From positions 1,612,001 through 1,676,000 of the forward strand of contig CM024180.1 in assembly GCA_013433145.1 (NCBI GenBank): 64,000 bases of DNA, written 5' to 3'. The notes beneath the pieces are model-generated. The model had not been told where the DNA came from and searched no databases. It saw only the letters and a list, made by a program, of their open reading frames with translations. Positions 23,849-42,127 of this stretch are shown in pieces (the first letter of the stretch is position 1; the number at the start of each line of letters is the position of its first letter). The translations under genes and the position numbers were made by a program. Source of the stretch: Ascaris suum (lineage: Eukaryota > Nematoda > Chromadorea > Rhabditida > Ascarididae).

Positions 23849-26784
23849 TTTCTTGTATAATATCTGATTTTATTTCAATTTCTATCATTTGCAAGAATAT
23901 ATTGACTTCAGTTCTTTCTTTACTTGTCGGTTGATGTTTATTTTAGCATCGAGTAGTGGTTATGAAAAATATTTTCATCGTTATCAATGAGAGATTCATT
24001 TGTTTCCGCATATGGTAAGATTTAATAGAATTGGGTTTGTGTTGGCACTTTACGTTAATCATTTCCTCTTTGATGTGATAATTGATTGCACTATCAGAAC
24101 TGATATGAGCATTGTGATAGGCTTAACCTTTTCGAGCGTTATTGTTTGGTGGTGATGCTCTACATGAATGATTGTGGTATATGACCTATTGTAGCGTTTT
24201 CAATTAAAATCACGGAAAGAAAAAGTCGATTTCAGTAGACGTCTCATTGAGGGAGAAAGGATATTATGACATGATTGCAATCGTATCTCGTCTAATTGCT
24301 TCGATAAATTTACCAACGGAAATAGAAAAATACCCTATCAGTAGGTGACTGTGAAAAAAAAAACACTAATACAATTGTTATCTCTTGCGTATAAATCGTT
24401 TCTATTGCAAACTTCTAATGATTTGAAAATTTCAAGGATTTCTTATCATTATTCATTACATCAATCATCGTAAATATCATGCACGATAACAATTTTGCTT
24501 CCACATTGTCCGTAATAATTATCCCTCAATTGTATTTCGCCTCATTTTCATCAATATTATCTTTCGCTGAATTCATCTTTACTTGATTGTGGGAAATTTT
24601 TCTTTTGGAAACCGTTTACCGTTGTATCGATTTCATATGATAACATCTGGGCGCTATTGAATAATCCTTCATATTTCTAGAACTACTTAGATATGTAACA
24701 TGTTGTCGTTTGGTATTTTCTCATGCAATTGTCATTCCATTTGTATTGTTTTATCCAGGTGTTTTTTTCAACATAATTGATGGATGTTTTAAATTAATTT
24801 CTTGCATATTTAAATTAATTCAACGAATTTCACTTAATCGATTTTATGCTTTAATAGAAAATCATAAGGTTAGAAAAATTTAAAAAAAATAAACCTAAAA
24901 TGCGCTGGTTGAAAAACATCAGCAAATAAAAAAAAAAACAGGCGTGTAAGAGTGGAAGTGATGGTCAATTTGACGTTCTTATATACGGGTTATGAGCGAT
25001 GAGCATTCTGTAGTCTCATGAAAATTTGTTTTTCATAAATTTTTCAACATGAATCAACCCATGTTCAATCTCCGTGAAAGTCGATTGCCCCACTTCTACA
25101 TCAACGAACTTTATCCATATGTGTTTACTTCACTGTCTACTAATTCCGATTAGTGCAACTTTCTTCAGCGTTAAAATTTTCATCATACGACCGATTGTTG
25201 CTCAAATTTGCCCCCATGAGAATCCAGTTCGTTTGAATTTTATATGGTTAGCTTCTTATATATATTGCCGTAATCCTTACAATGTAGTATCAGTATCATT
25301 TAGCGCCTAAAATCGAATGTTTCGCAAAAATATTTGACCGCATTTTCCATGATGTTCTTCGATCACCTTCGATAATTTGACCATGCATGTACTGTACTGG
25401 GCTCTTGTTCCTTCGGAAGTGGGAAGACAAAAAGGGCTCAGTTTCTCAGTGATGTTCGTTGCATGCGAAAGGAACAAACATCGGCCTAATATAATTCCTC
25501 TAGGCTGTAACTTCATCAAAGCTATAGAAGTGAAGGTGGAAAACGCGTTCATCATTAAGAAAAATGCCATAGTTAAACAACTGGATGATTTTACTCTCAT
25601 TCCATTAACGACACAATATTTGATGAAAAGAAAAACTTTGGACTGTCCGAGGAAATAATGCCAGCGATCAGCACCATTTATGAATATTTCGTTGTTGAAT
25701 TAATTTAGTTGGAAGAAAATAACGAGAGATTACGCAACAAATGCTCTCCACAACGATATGAAAGCTGATTTCCGCATCAATTCAACATTCTTCAATATCA
25801 AACAATAGCAAAAGGCTTTTGATTTTCAGTAAATATAAGGCGCTATTTCATTAAATCCGATATTTCCATTATATGTTAGCGTGATTTTCAATCCCTTATG
25901 CTGCATTCCAACATTCCATAGATAATATCCAACGCAAAAAAATCAAAGAGTTATTGGAAATGGCCAGGATGGCGCATTCAAATCTTGCCAGGAATGATGT
26001 ACGACTAACTGCTGCCATACTTTTAACCAATTGTTTCTAAAAGGCATGCGGCCAATGCTATACAGTTAAAAGTAGGGCTCAATATGCAGTGAGCATGCTT
26101 TGAATCGCCATTTATTGGCTCCATTCCATAACCTAATAAAGAGTTTTCGAGAAATTATGAGAACAGCGAATAATAAGTGGAAAAATGAGAAGAAAACATG
26201 AAAAGAAATCAGAGAGTAACAATAGAGTAACAATTGAATATAGGGAAACTTTTCAAAAAGGCTTTCTAAGAACAGGTAGATGAAAGGATGGAATATAATA
26301 TTTCAAGGGCAGAAAAATGCTTTTTGTATAGAAATTCATTCAATTATACCATTGAAAACATAAATTAATATATTATATGAAAGTATAGATAAAGAAAAGA
26401 TTACATTAATAATATAATTGAATAGGACAAAAACTATGTGATATTTATTTTGCAACAACTATACTTATAGAAACATTGCTATTGGCAAAAAAAAATGATA
26501 AAAGCTTTTCGTAGAGGAAAAACAACGGGAACGCTTATCACATCTGATTACTATAGAAGAAGAAGTAACGTATACTCTTTAAAAATGCGCGTCCTAATGC
26601 CAATCTTCAAATATCGGTCTATCACAAAATATGATACTCTCAAAAATATTCAAAAAATAATTTCAATAATATTTAACGTTTTTTCGATTTTATTGCTTTA
26701 AATTTAGAAGGGCATTTCTTTGGCGATCGTTGAATATATTCAAGAAGCGCTTTAAATCAAATTAGTTTCATATAATTTTAGCAT
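23849..26784. other. Tail-to-tail intergenic region
   Basis: This separates the 3' end of the Ly6-like gene (plus) from the 3' end of receptor 1 (minus). The only open frames of note are a sense/antisense pair at 25307-25658 (minus 97 codons, plus 93 codons). The minus frame contains a signal-like MAFFLMMNAFSTFTSIALM. A plus frame at 25074-25310 ends in a hydrophobic segment. None has a splice partner or a recognised family, so I treat the region as non-coding by default. Confidence 0.5.
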
Positions 26785-32259
<5,475 letters not shown>

Positions 32260-32311
32260 CCGTCTAGCCTGAGACACGTAATGCCTTGGTAATAATCGTT
32301 TCTCGTGTTCA

Positions 32312-32624
32312 CTGAAAAAAAAAATGAAATATTCACAGCTATAATCTCAGTGGAAATTTAGAGATTTGTTGTTGAAATATCGCCGTTACGGAGCGCCGAT
32401 CTTTCGCATTGAACAGTTATTTTAGGAACAATCAAGCAATTATCATTTCGTCATCCCAGGAAATACTCAAGAAAAAAGTGGAAATTTTCGCGCTGAAATA
32501 TTTTAATATCGATATAGCCACATAAATGATCATTGAAGTGTATAGCACTAAGAAAAGCAATTTAAAATAATGCCGACTCACAAAAATTGTTTGAATAATT
32601 ATTTCAAAGAGGCTATTTGAAACA
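32312..32624. other. Upstream flank of receptor 1
   Basis: This contains the TTTTTTTTTTCAG acceptor (minus strand, ending at 32312) that precedes receptor 1. No promoter motif can be called with confidence. Confidence 0.4.
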
Positions 32625-32897
32625 ATGGCCCAATCGGAGCCCGTAGAGAAAAAAATCGAAGCTCTTAAACCTCTTATGGAAATAGTGAGAAAAGTCGAAT
32701 TGCTAAAACTTACTGATAAGCTTCTACTCAGACCTTTTAGATCGGTTAGCATTTTCGAGAAAAAAAAAGCGAATTTTAAAGCCGCATATGTTGATTTGAA
32801 AAAAATTATGGAAGATCGGTCTTTCAAAACTTATCAACGGCTCCATAACAACGTGCATCTCTCATTGTTATACTTTCAGACAATTCTCTTTCGATGA
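32625..32897 (+). CDS. Hypothetical 90-residue charged helical protein
   Basis: An uninterrupted plus-strand frame starts in a fair context (AAACA-ATG-G) with MAQSEPVEKKIEALKPLMEI. It is rich in Lys, Glu and Leu with an amphipathic helical pattern, and ends at TGA with no membrane helix or cysteine motif. It lies head-to-head with receptor 1, about 370 bases from its start codon. The opposite strand is also open for 131 codons (32827-32432), but that frame is Ser/Phe/Ile-rich, as expected of an antisense shadow. It could be a small gene, an exon, or chance. No family recognised. Confidence 0.3.
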   Translation: MAQSEPVEKKIEALKPLMEIVRKVELLKLTDKLLLRPFRSVSIFEKKKANFKAAYVDLKKIMEDRSFKTYQRLHNNVHLSLLYFQTILFR

Positions 32898-33216
32898 TTT
32901 GATTGAGTTAATGATTGACGAAACTAATTACTGCAGTTCTTTTTTTTTCGAAATATCAATTTTTTTTTTCCAACCTTTAAAGAACTTTTATTTCTTTTAT
33001 CCCATTATTCTCAGAAAGAGATTTTGAAAAGATTGAAGAAGCATTCATAAATTATTGCTCAATGATAATGAGATGAATGATGACATGACGATAAAGCATA
33101 TATACAATAGCTTCGAAGATTTCATACATAAGGTGTGGCATTTCGCATCATTTATGAATAGTTGTGGCGTGATTCATATTGCACTAATATCATCTTCGAT
33201 AGCATCTTCGATATTA

Positions 33217-33337
33217 GTTTTGATACATTTACATATTCATCAACTTTTGCTATCTATTCATTTGACACGCTCAACTATGTATATGTTTTGATACATTCAT
33301 CAAACTTTTCTAAATGCTACCTATTCATTTGCCACTT
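33217..33337. repeat. Two-copy direct repeat, period about 68 bp
   Basis: Units at 33217-33268 and 33285-33337 share GTTTTGATACATT, ATTCATCAA, ACTTTT and CTATTCATTTG in the same order with a few substitutions and small indels. This looks like an old local duplication. Confidence 0.75.
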
Positions 33338-34120
33338 GAGAGTTTCCTAATAATTACGCGTTCGTGAAGTTACACACTAATTTTATAACAGTTATCTATC
33401 GTTTCACTAAAGCAACGTCAAGCAGATACTGCAACAGGTGAGGTGGCACCTGTGCTGTCATCAAGCATCGTCTTATCTAAAAGGCAAGCATTCGATTTTA
33501 TTAGTGCTTTCAAATGAGCCCTCAAGCTGTGATATCACATAACACTGATTGAATATGATAGGCCTTCGCGTATGGTCCACATTTGAGAAGAAATACACGT
33601 AATAGTTCTGTTGTTTTCTTTTGTTTTTATCACATGTAAAGCAACAATCACAATAAAGCGATAATGAATTTGCATAAAGACATAAAAATTGCTTAATTTG
33701 TCGATAGTGATCAGGAAGATTTACAATTAGCATACAGATTGAATATTTCTTAACATTTAGGAAGTGTTTTTTTATTGCTTCAAAATTTAACGCCAAATAA
33801 ACGAAACTAACGAGCAATCCCTTTCTGCTATACGACATCTCATACTATATCTTTCACGTCGAACTTGGTGATTATGAAGTTGTAGAAGCAATACATACGT
33901 TGATTTGTTTTTGATGTGGCATGTATGGATTGGCATAGAATAGAATCGGATGGAACTCAACAGATCCGCACCGATCCTTAACGAGTGGACAGATCGTCAG
34001 GTGATATCAACTATTAAAGTACTGACTCCATGATAAACGTCAAAGGAAAATATGAAAGCATAATTATTTCAGTTATGAGAGTGTTGACTCTATGACGATT
34101 GGGTCGTCTATTCGCGTCAC
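33338..34120. other. Intergenic sequence, no gene supported
   Basis: A 121-codon minus-strand open frame (33838-33473) is present but has no family signal and a length compatible with chance in a region this size. Nothing else is seen. Confidence 0.5.
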
Positions 34121-34205
34121 CTTTGCTTCGGGAGAATCTATTCCGACTTTTGTTTTATTTCCACAGAATTTTGCAGGATCCTTCTGAAATTCGATTATCT
34201 CCACA
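34121..34205 (-). CDS. Possible isolated exon, unassigned
   Basis: Eighty-five minus-strand bases are bounded by an AAATTTCAG acceptor and a GTGACG donor. They encode about 28 residues of ordinary soluble composition (VEIIEFQKDPAKFCGNKTKV and on), with an NKT glycosylation-type site. The frame continues past the donor to a stop at 34073, so it could also be a last exon. No partner exon was found. Possibly a remnant. Confidence 0.22.
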
Positions 34206-34924
34206 CTGAAATTTCTCGTTTCATTAGGCAGACAAAAAAAAATTAACCTCCTCTGAAAATATTTATGCAAGATTCTTTTTTTTTTCGTATCTCACTTGAG
34301 CTCAAAATAGATCTTCATTTGGGCATCAAAGTGACGTTATCAGTTTTAACATTTCCAGCAAATCATATTTAATTAGCATATATTATTTCCTTTAATCCTT
34401 CGCAGAACTCATTTCTTTTCTTGTACCTAGGTTGCTAATTATCGATGCAAAAGCAGTTCCTTGCGCAGGTCTTCATGAAACAAGACTTATTATTCGTTGC
34501 CGTCGGCAGATCTAGAGGAGTGAGGGGAAAGGAGGAACGGGTTGGAAGGGGTGGTTGTATGCCTTCTACACGAGCACAATTGAAATTACTCGCTGTTTGA
34601 TTGCACCAATTTGCACCATAGCACTCGCTCTACAAATATCATTCGCGAACTTTGTCAAACGATATCTGAATCATTAGTATTCAACGCGTCAAACGTAGTC
34701 GGATGCCCATGGTAGATGAGTATCAGGAGATGAAAGGTCTACCAGACAAACCTGTGTTCATGGATCGGCTCAACCACGGTTGGTTGGTAGGAAATTTTTA
34801 TTACGTAGCAATTTCTTACTAAGAAGTGTGCAGCATAATGAACATCATTGCGCAGTACAAAGGCAATTTAGTGGTACAATGGCAAAAGATAAGCCGCTAG
34901 CTCTATCTCGGGATTGTTGAGATT

Positions 34925-35165
34925 GCCAGCAAACTTTACAGAACAGATTTCGAAACAAAGCGACACCTCAGTTGGAGATCATTGTGGGATGGGACTTTTG
35001 AACTCGACTACAGGACTTTGTTGAAAACTACTTTGAGTGTCACCAACAAGTTGCGCTAGAGCCAGCAAGTCGAAAGTGATCTCTCGAGAAAAAGCATCAT
35101 GCGTTATTATGTAGAAGTAGCACAGCATATAGAAGCCGGAAATATGGTATTGCGAAGCATACCCA
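34925..35165 (-). repeat. Dispersed repeat copy A, with protein-like reading frame
   Basis: The minus strand here matches the plus strand at about 52540-52790 over roughly 220 bases with substitutions and small indels. Shared landmarks include GTCGAGTTCAAAAG, CAATGATCTCCA and TTTCTCGAG. Translated, this copy reads SSFQQSPVVEFKSP where the other reads SSFQPDPIVEFKSP, inside a longer similar frame. The two copies are inverted relative to each other. The element class is not recognised. Confidence 0.8.
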
Positions 35166-38100
35166 GGAATTCCTCGGGCAGCGACAGTTCCTCCTCGACT
35201 CGTATATCTCAAGTGAACAATTCTTTATAATTGTACGATGATTTCATAGAGGTTGGCAATAAGGGATCGCATACTCCCCATAGTGGTTGCCATCTTCCTC
35301 ATCATCCATCTCTCTTCAGATCACAGAAAACAATTTCGTTCGCCACAGCGAGCACATATTAAGAGCACGCATGAAAACAATCACCTAGGGGACACGGCGA
35401 TATGAAACGATAATTTACTAAACAACATAACAACTTCTGGCAGGACAAGCTTTTCCGGATTCGATACTCGGAAATCCCTAGTTGTGGGTTTGGCGGCGAC
35501 TTGAACGTCAAGCAACATGACCATGTAATCCCTCATGTCATAGCCTCTTCTTTTAAATATTCCTTCGGTATGCATGTATTTTGTGATGTCGTGCAATGAA
35601 AAACAAGGATATATGGTGCAATATCCGACGCCATGTTATCACACGTCAAAAAATCCCTTTCAATAACACAACAAAATTACTATAGACTACTTGAGTGCGG
35701 TTTTTTCGACACTTTCAATTCAATTGTCTTTCTCTCATATTAAAGTTCATCGCATCGAATCCTCGCTATTTGGCTTCTATTTATTGCTATTGGTGAAGTG
35801 CCACAAGCAAAAAAAAAAACCACTTTTGAAAATCGTCGGAATAATATCCATCATTAATTTCATTTCGAAAATCCATTTTGTATTTCCTCACAAGATGCAT
35901 GAGTAAAAAAAAAAATCAACGCGAATTTATAATATTATTGTCGAAGGTAAGAACTATGTGAAGCGTTCAAAGGTTTTCATCGCTTCATGGAAACAATTAT
36001 ATCAACACCTCAACATGCTGATTACAATAACTTTCAGGTTTATCTCAACACTGATAAATTTACGCTATGCATAGTAGATGATCGCATAATGTAAGTTCCT
36101 ACTAGTAAATAAACTCTATAATGCTATCCATTCAACGCATACTGAACCAATTTGATGTATAGTGCATAAATAAAAAGATTACTGCTGAACTTTATTCTAA
36201 TGGCTATGAAATGTTCAGCATTTTCACGCTGATACCAGATCACCTGATATATGTTAATTATGTTGGGCGGAGTGATAAATAATTTTTTTTAAAATTAGAC
36301 CCATGAACAATTATATATCCTGGGAACTTGGAACACAGTTTTTTATGCACAAGAATTATGTGCAAATTTTGCATATTCCAGACGCCATATTGGAGAGTGG
36401 TGGTATGAGAGAAGTAACTCTCAAAGTAATTCAAAGCATACCTACAAAACATCGAGAGGCAAATGATTGATGAATAAATTTGATTGTGTAAAGATTCCGT
36501 CGAGCTTAAACATTTACATGCCTTCGACTATTACTACTACGAATCTATTTGATAAGGAGTGACCACTTGACGTATCACATTTAGAAATATTTGAATACTA
36601 ATAAAGAGATTCTACTATTTTCTAGCATTCAGGCATCAGGTCAGTGGTCATTTATCAGAGTTTTTCAATGCTTGTTTTATAATTTTGTGTGATTTAGAAA
36701 ACTGAATTAGTTAAAATAAGTGATGATTTGTAATCTCCTTCGAGGAATTCGATCGTATCCGATACTATTCTCCGCTTCCATGATCGCCTACAGGTGAAGC
36801 ACATATCCGCATTTTTTGCAGTTAGTAAACTACGACAATTTTAGCGATTTTTCATGAATTTTTCGCTTGAAATATCACTCGTCGTTTTTTTTTTCACTTT
36901 TGAGCAAAGAGAAGGTTAGCAATTATATGTGTTGGAATTTTCGTTTGGGCATTCATTTTCTTACCTGCTTTTCATTCCCATCTCATTATCTATAGAAATT
37001 CTTGCACTTCTATTCGGATACCTTATTGCAGTCAACAACTAATGCAGCTAAAAGCGCTCCGGAACATTGATCACGACTCCCCAAGAACCGATTCAGATGC
37101 TTGGCACCTGGCTGTCGTCATCCTTTTTATACCTCTTCAAAAATAAACCCAATTGGAAGCTGCTGATATCAGGCCTCATTTACAATCACCACCAAATGAA
37201 ACCATATTTTTAGCAACAATATCCGAGGACACGTCCTAATTCGGCCTGCGGCAACATCATCACTTAACCAACACGCACTTCGTATGCGTTAGGCAAATCA
37301 CTATCATCAATTTTGAACATCCACATCTCCGAAATAATGCGATTTATTTTCGGTGCAAGCGATCTAAGAACTATTCATTTCCGGGGAAGCGGGGGGGGGG
37401 GCGTGGGCTGTACTGAAAATTTCACACTTGTTATATGGCACCATTAATCCACCTGTTTCTTTTTCAAGTTTAACAAATTCGTTTGGTCGACCAGCATTGT
37501 CTAAGCCATTTGGCCAATAAGGTGAGAAGAAAGTGCAAAAAATTAAACCCAACTAGGCCATTAGTTTAACAAGGTGAAAAGAAAGTATAGAAATAAAAAT
37601 TTGACAGAGTGGGTATCTCTCCTCTAATATTTTCTTAGATATGGTCCTTTATATATGCTAAGGGTGAAAGCATCATCAAAAGCGGTCTCATTGACGCATT
37701 AATGTCACCTCCAAGTGACTAACTGAAACCGGAAGTAATCATCTTCCCCGCAGAAATGAATAGAATAGAGTAACATGCACGTGCAAATAAATGAAGGCTA
37801 GTGATAATTGTAATGCTTTCAAAAATACGAAACGCTTTTTTGATCGCTCCATGAGATCTAAATTGGCATCAAGAAATGAGTTCGAGATTCTCCTTTTAAG
37901 GAGCACGAAATGTAGATATATCAAAGTTATACAGCCATTTTGGGGGTACAAGTTCTTGCCCGATTGGGCAACCAAAGAAAATGTATTACAATTGCTGTAA
38001 TTTACATGTGTAGCTGCGTTCTTAACTGCATTCACCATCACTATTTGCGGTTTTCCCACCCCCTTCCCACATCCCCACACCCTCTTCCCAACGACGGTGT

Positions 38101-40010
38101 CACATATCGATGGGACCAGACAGAGCCTTTTTGCAATTATCCATTGTCGGCATGTGTTGGCAGCGATTGGAGACTGTCGGCAGCTTTCCACGTGATAATC
38201 ACTATCAAATAAATTACTGCCATATGCATTAATATCCTCTGAGCTGATTTTTATCTATGAAAAGAATGAAGATGGGTAGAGAATGATAAAGTGAGATTAA
38301 GAGAATCAGAGATAAACGACGGAGGAAGTGCTAGAGGGAGGTGGGGGGGGGGGGGTCTGGAGAGGCCATCACACGATAAATAAGGAAAGCAGCAAAAATC
38401 AACAAAAAAAAACCCACATAATTGTAAGAGATGGCTGTCTCATAATTCTTTCTCCTCTATATTACTAATCTTCATCTTATTTTCTCCGAATTGCTTTTCC
38501 GGATCCCTAACTTTTTCCGGAGAATCACTTTATTTTTTCCGTTTCATCTAATCAAATCAGCCGGCTGAGCAAATTTTTGTTAGTGCGAGACAATATCTAA
38601 TAGCGCATCAATCTGAAATAAAAACTTCCTTTTTTTTCTTCTATTGTATTCCATAGATTGCAAAAATTTCAGTAGACTTTAAATAAAACCGATTGTTTGC
38701 ATAATTTTGCATCAATTGAATCGTTAATTTTTATTCGCATCCATCTTTGTTTGCATTCCGGATTTCCGGTTCTTCCGGCTCCGAAAGCGGATAGATAATT
38801 CCTAAATCTTCTTTAATTTGCTAATGAGGCGAGCAATTGTAACAATTTGCGGTAGATTATACCAACAATCACTCTCATATCGTTCAACCACTACGTTCGA
38901 ATTTAACACCATGAGGAGATTTCGCTGAATAATTTCCATTCCTTCTATTCAACTCGAACTTCCTCTATATGCCAAAATCAGATGCAAAGATCAAATATGC
39001 CCGATTAGTCGAAAAATAAATTCGCCGATTTATCATCAAACGAAGTTTTATTCGTTGTTTTTTTCATTCCGCAGCTAGAACTGTCGAACCAACGTATTGG
39101 CACATACACACACACAAAAAAAAACATTGAGAAATTTAGCGCGATTCAAAAAAAAGGTATTCGACAGGTATTGAGATAGCCAAGACTTCGCGCAAACTCC
39201 AGATTTTATGAGAAAATAGCAACTTTTTAAATTTTTCTATTTTGCATAAATTTAGCAATTTCTTGATTCTCTTTATAAACTCCGAGCGACTAATTATTTA
39301 GCATATATTAATAATCCATAGTTTCAATGCCAGCCCACGGATAGCCCCTTAATCCTATCACTCATAGCACCTAATAAAATGGTCTCATTCAAAAAAAAAG
39401 AAAAAGAATAAATAGATGGCCTTCAAAAAAATAAATCTTCACACTACCTTATAACCTCAGAGAAACGGAAATGGTAGTGGTATGAAGAGACAATTATTCG
39501 TAATGAATGCTTTATCGATTAAAGGAAATAAATAAATAAAGTAAATAGGAGGTATTGAATGATATGAACACGCTAGGCGCTTTTATTTTCTATTTTTTCT
39601 CAGCAACTAATTTCACAATACAACACGAAAAAAAAGATATGCTGAACATTATTTTTCTATTTGAATTGATGCAGTCAACTCATAGAAATCTTCCACAAGA
39701 AGAAATTATTCTTACGTTTCAATAAGTGTAAATATTCTCATAATTCCTAACAGATTGAACAATTGCGTGACAACGACCACCAAACATCGATCAACGACGC
39801 AAAGTGATTTAAGAGGGATTAAGGAGAGCAAATAATGTCACTGTCTATTGAGCTGAAGAATCGAATCGTTGAAAGTAAGGTTTGAAAGGGAAAATGCCGA
39901 TAACTTGTATTAGCTTTGCTGTGAAACGTTTATATCGTTTCACGACGTTTGTTATCCCATTTTAACTTCAGACAATATCTCACAATGAAGGAGCCAGGTG
40001 GGGAAGGAAG

Positions 40011-40028
40011 GGGGGGGGGGGGGGGGGG
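40011..40028. repeat. Poly-G tract, 18 bases
   Basis: Eighteen consecutive G residues after a GGGGAAGGAAG lead-in. This could form a G-quadruplex; the exact length is uncertain in any assembly. Confidence 0.9.
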
Positions 40029-40291
40029 TACACAGAAGACAGGAGATTAGGCAAACAACGTGTCAGCCACTTTGCTCGAACCGTAAACGATTGGTTTCAT
40101 GTCGTAAAGATACCTCTGTGAGATAGCCAAGGGCAGAGTTAAAAAGCGATCAGTGACAAGATGGTAGGGCTCTTAGCTTCTTGGCGCTCGACTTGTTCAT
40201 ACATCTAAAGCCACTTCGCTGAGAAAACTTTTACGGATTCTACACTACCGTCTTAGGGCAAGTATTAGCATTCCTTGTCGTGTTTACAAAG

Positions 40292-40332
40292 GAAAAAAAA
40301 AAACAAAAACAAAAACAAAAACAAAACAAAAA
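40292..40332. repeat. (AAAAAC)n simple repeat
   Basis: A run of A residues followed by four or five AAAAAC-type units. Confidence 0.9.
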
Positions 40333-41049
40333 TGTTGAACATAATAAAACCATTATATTTTTTTAATGAGGGAATTACAACCTCATCAACAATTTTAGAC
40401 GACGCTCATAAATACGAATAATCACTAAAGTCTATTGACCTTAAATTGACGAGAGATTTTCAACGAAAATTGGAAGAAGTACGCTTTCAGCTATGCGAAT
40501 AACATCGTTAAATTCAACACAACAATATTGATCATCGCCAATTATTACTTGAAAGTGAAGACTGATAAACTTTTACAAGAAGAATAAAGTTAATATACGA
40601 GATGTAATGCTTGTAATTTTTATTGGTAAATGAATTGAGAAATTATTAAAATTATAGTTTGATGCTTCAACGTTATATTGACATTTGCATATCGACAGAG
40701 AACATACGTTATATGAACATATGATGTTTTCTCTCGAGAATTTCTAATTATTTTGCCGATTAAACGGAAATAGAAAACAATCAATTTGGGCATAATAACT
40801 TGAAGAAGAAAGAAAAGCTTTCATATATTTTTGAAAAATGAGGATGGTAATTTTTTTTCTCGAACGACGCATTTTCACAATATTATATGAGGGATAGGTT
40901 GAATAACGTTTTAGGCACCAACCATATTCATTCTATCAATGAAATTTCCTCATAATAGTGAAATATGCATTCGAAAAATTCTGCTTGGAAGCTTATAAAA
41001 TGTTGCACGAAAATATTGGATAAAATATCGGAAATAATGTTAAGCTAGC

Positions 41050-42127
41050 TATATTGCTATAAAAATACAAACTGATATATACCCTCAAAGCGGATATTCA
41101 AAAGGCGTACAGAACTATAAAATATACACTTTTGGATAAAAAGTATGATGTGGATTTGGAGCTTGACAAAAAGAGAACCATGCTGACAGACACCTACATA
41201 ACAAGCACGAAGATGATCAGATCGACAGACGATAAAATCTTTGATAAAGCCAGCTGGTTGTAAGTTGATATTGACGTTGATAAAGCTATTTGATAGAGCT
41301 GCTTCTAAGACTACACTAGTGTGCGATACTGACGTCGTTACTGCTTATACGTTTCTTCACCTGACCAACCCAATATTAACGAAGAACTAATTGCAGAATT
41401 TATAACGGTACGCATAAAGCAACAATATATTTAAAAAGTTATCAAAAGAGAATACAGAAGAAGCTTCTATTATTGACTAATCTCAAATAGAATAGAGAAA
41501 GCAAAAAATTAAATGATAATTTTCGATGAAGAATCTTTTATTTCAGAAGCGCTCTTTTCGACCTTCTCCTAAAAATGCTCCTCCACTATTGATATAGTCC
41601 TAAGAATTAGTCATATGATAGTGAAAGATGAAGCTGAATTCGTGGTTCGCATTCAGATCACTGAAAACAATTCAATCGCAAAAGTTTTCCTGATATCGAG
41701 GAAAACAGAATAAGAGCTCGAAGTGAAATACAAGAGAATATAATATAAAGGAAACTTCGAATATGAATATAGTTGTTGCAATCATAACCAGCTAGGGGAA
41801 TATGAGTTTAGAAGGTTAGTCAAATGAAAATATGATCAATACCAAAACTCTCACCAAGATATGTTTAGCGGTTTACATATTAGAAATCCTAAATATGGAT
41901 GTTTGGATCCAGAAGTGTGAAATAAGAACGATGAGATGCCATGGGGCCTCTTCGCTGAATCAAAAGCTGACATTTCGTATGCAAAGTTTTTGTACCGTAA
42001 CCTGAACTATGGTCTTGCGGCAAAAAAAATACCTCAATTAGATTCAGAAAATTGCTGTACAAATTCAGTCACTGTAAAATGTAAGTTTTCCTTCACATAT
42101 AATGACTGTAACTCCTTTCGACTTTGA
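41050..42127 (+). pseudogene. Possible decayed protein-coding sequence, unassigned
   Basis: Two plus-strand blocks read like protein but are broken. The block at about 41054-41263 is open for nearly 60 codons with charged soluble composition. The block at about 41578-42127 stays in one frame for roughly 180 codons with only four stops before its final TGA: near 41711 (TAA), 41738 (TAA), 41825 (TGA) and 41919 (TGA). That is fewer than AT-rich random sequence should give. Its last part (41936-42127) is open, with a Cys-Cys pair, and passes a GTAAGT donor-like site at about 42080. No homologue is recognised. This may be a degraded gene or mobile-element frame, or a statistical run. Confidence 0.3.

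Larger units (their letters stand above)
35221..41080. other. Gene-poor region with simple repeats
   Basis: No exon chain was recognised on either strand. It holds G tracts at 37391-37401 and 38343-38355, an imperfect A-rich (AAAAAC)n tract at 40292-40332, and a long G tract at 40011-40028. Scattered 60-150 codon open frames lack family or splice support. The segment at about 40030-40270 is richer in GC than its surroundings and may be another repeat remnant. Confidence 0.5.

Noticed and set aside
33473..33838. 121-codon minus-strand open frame
   Set aside because: About one frame this long is expected by chance in 64 kb at this base composition; no motif or splice evidence.
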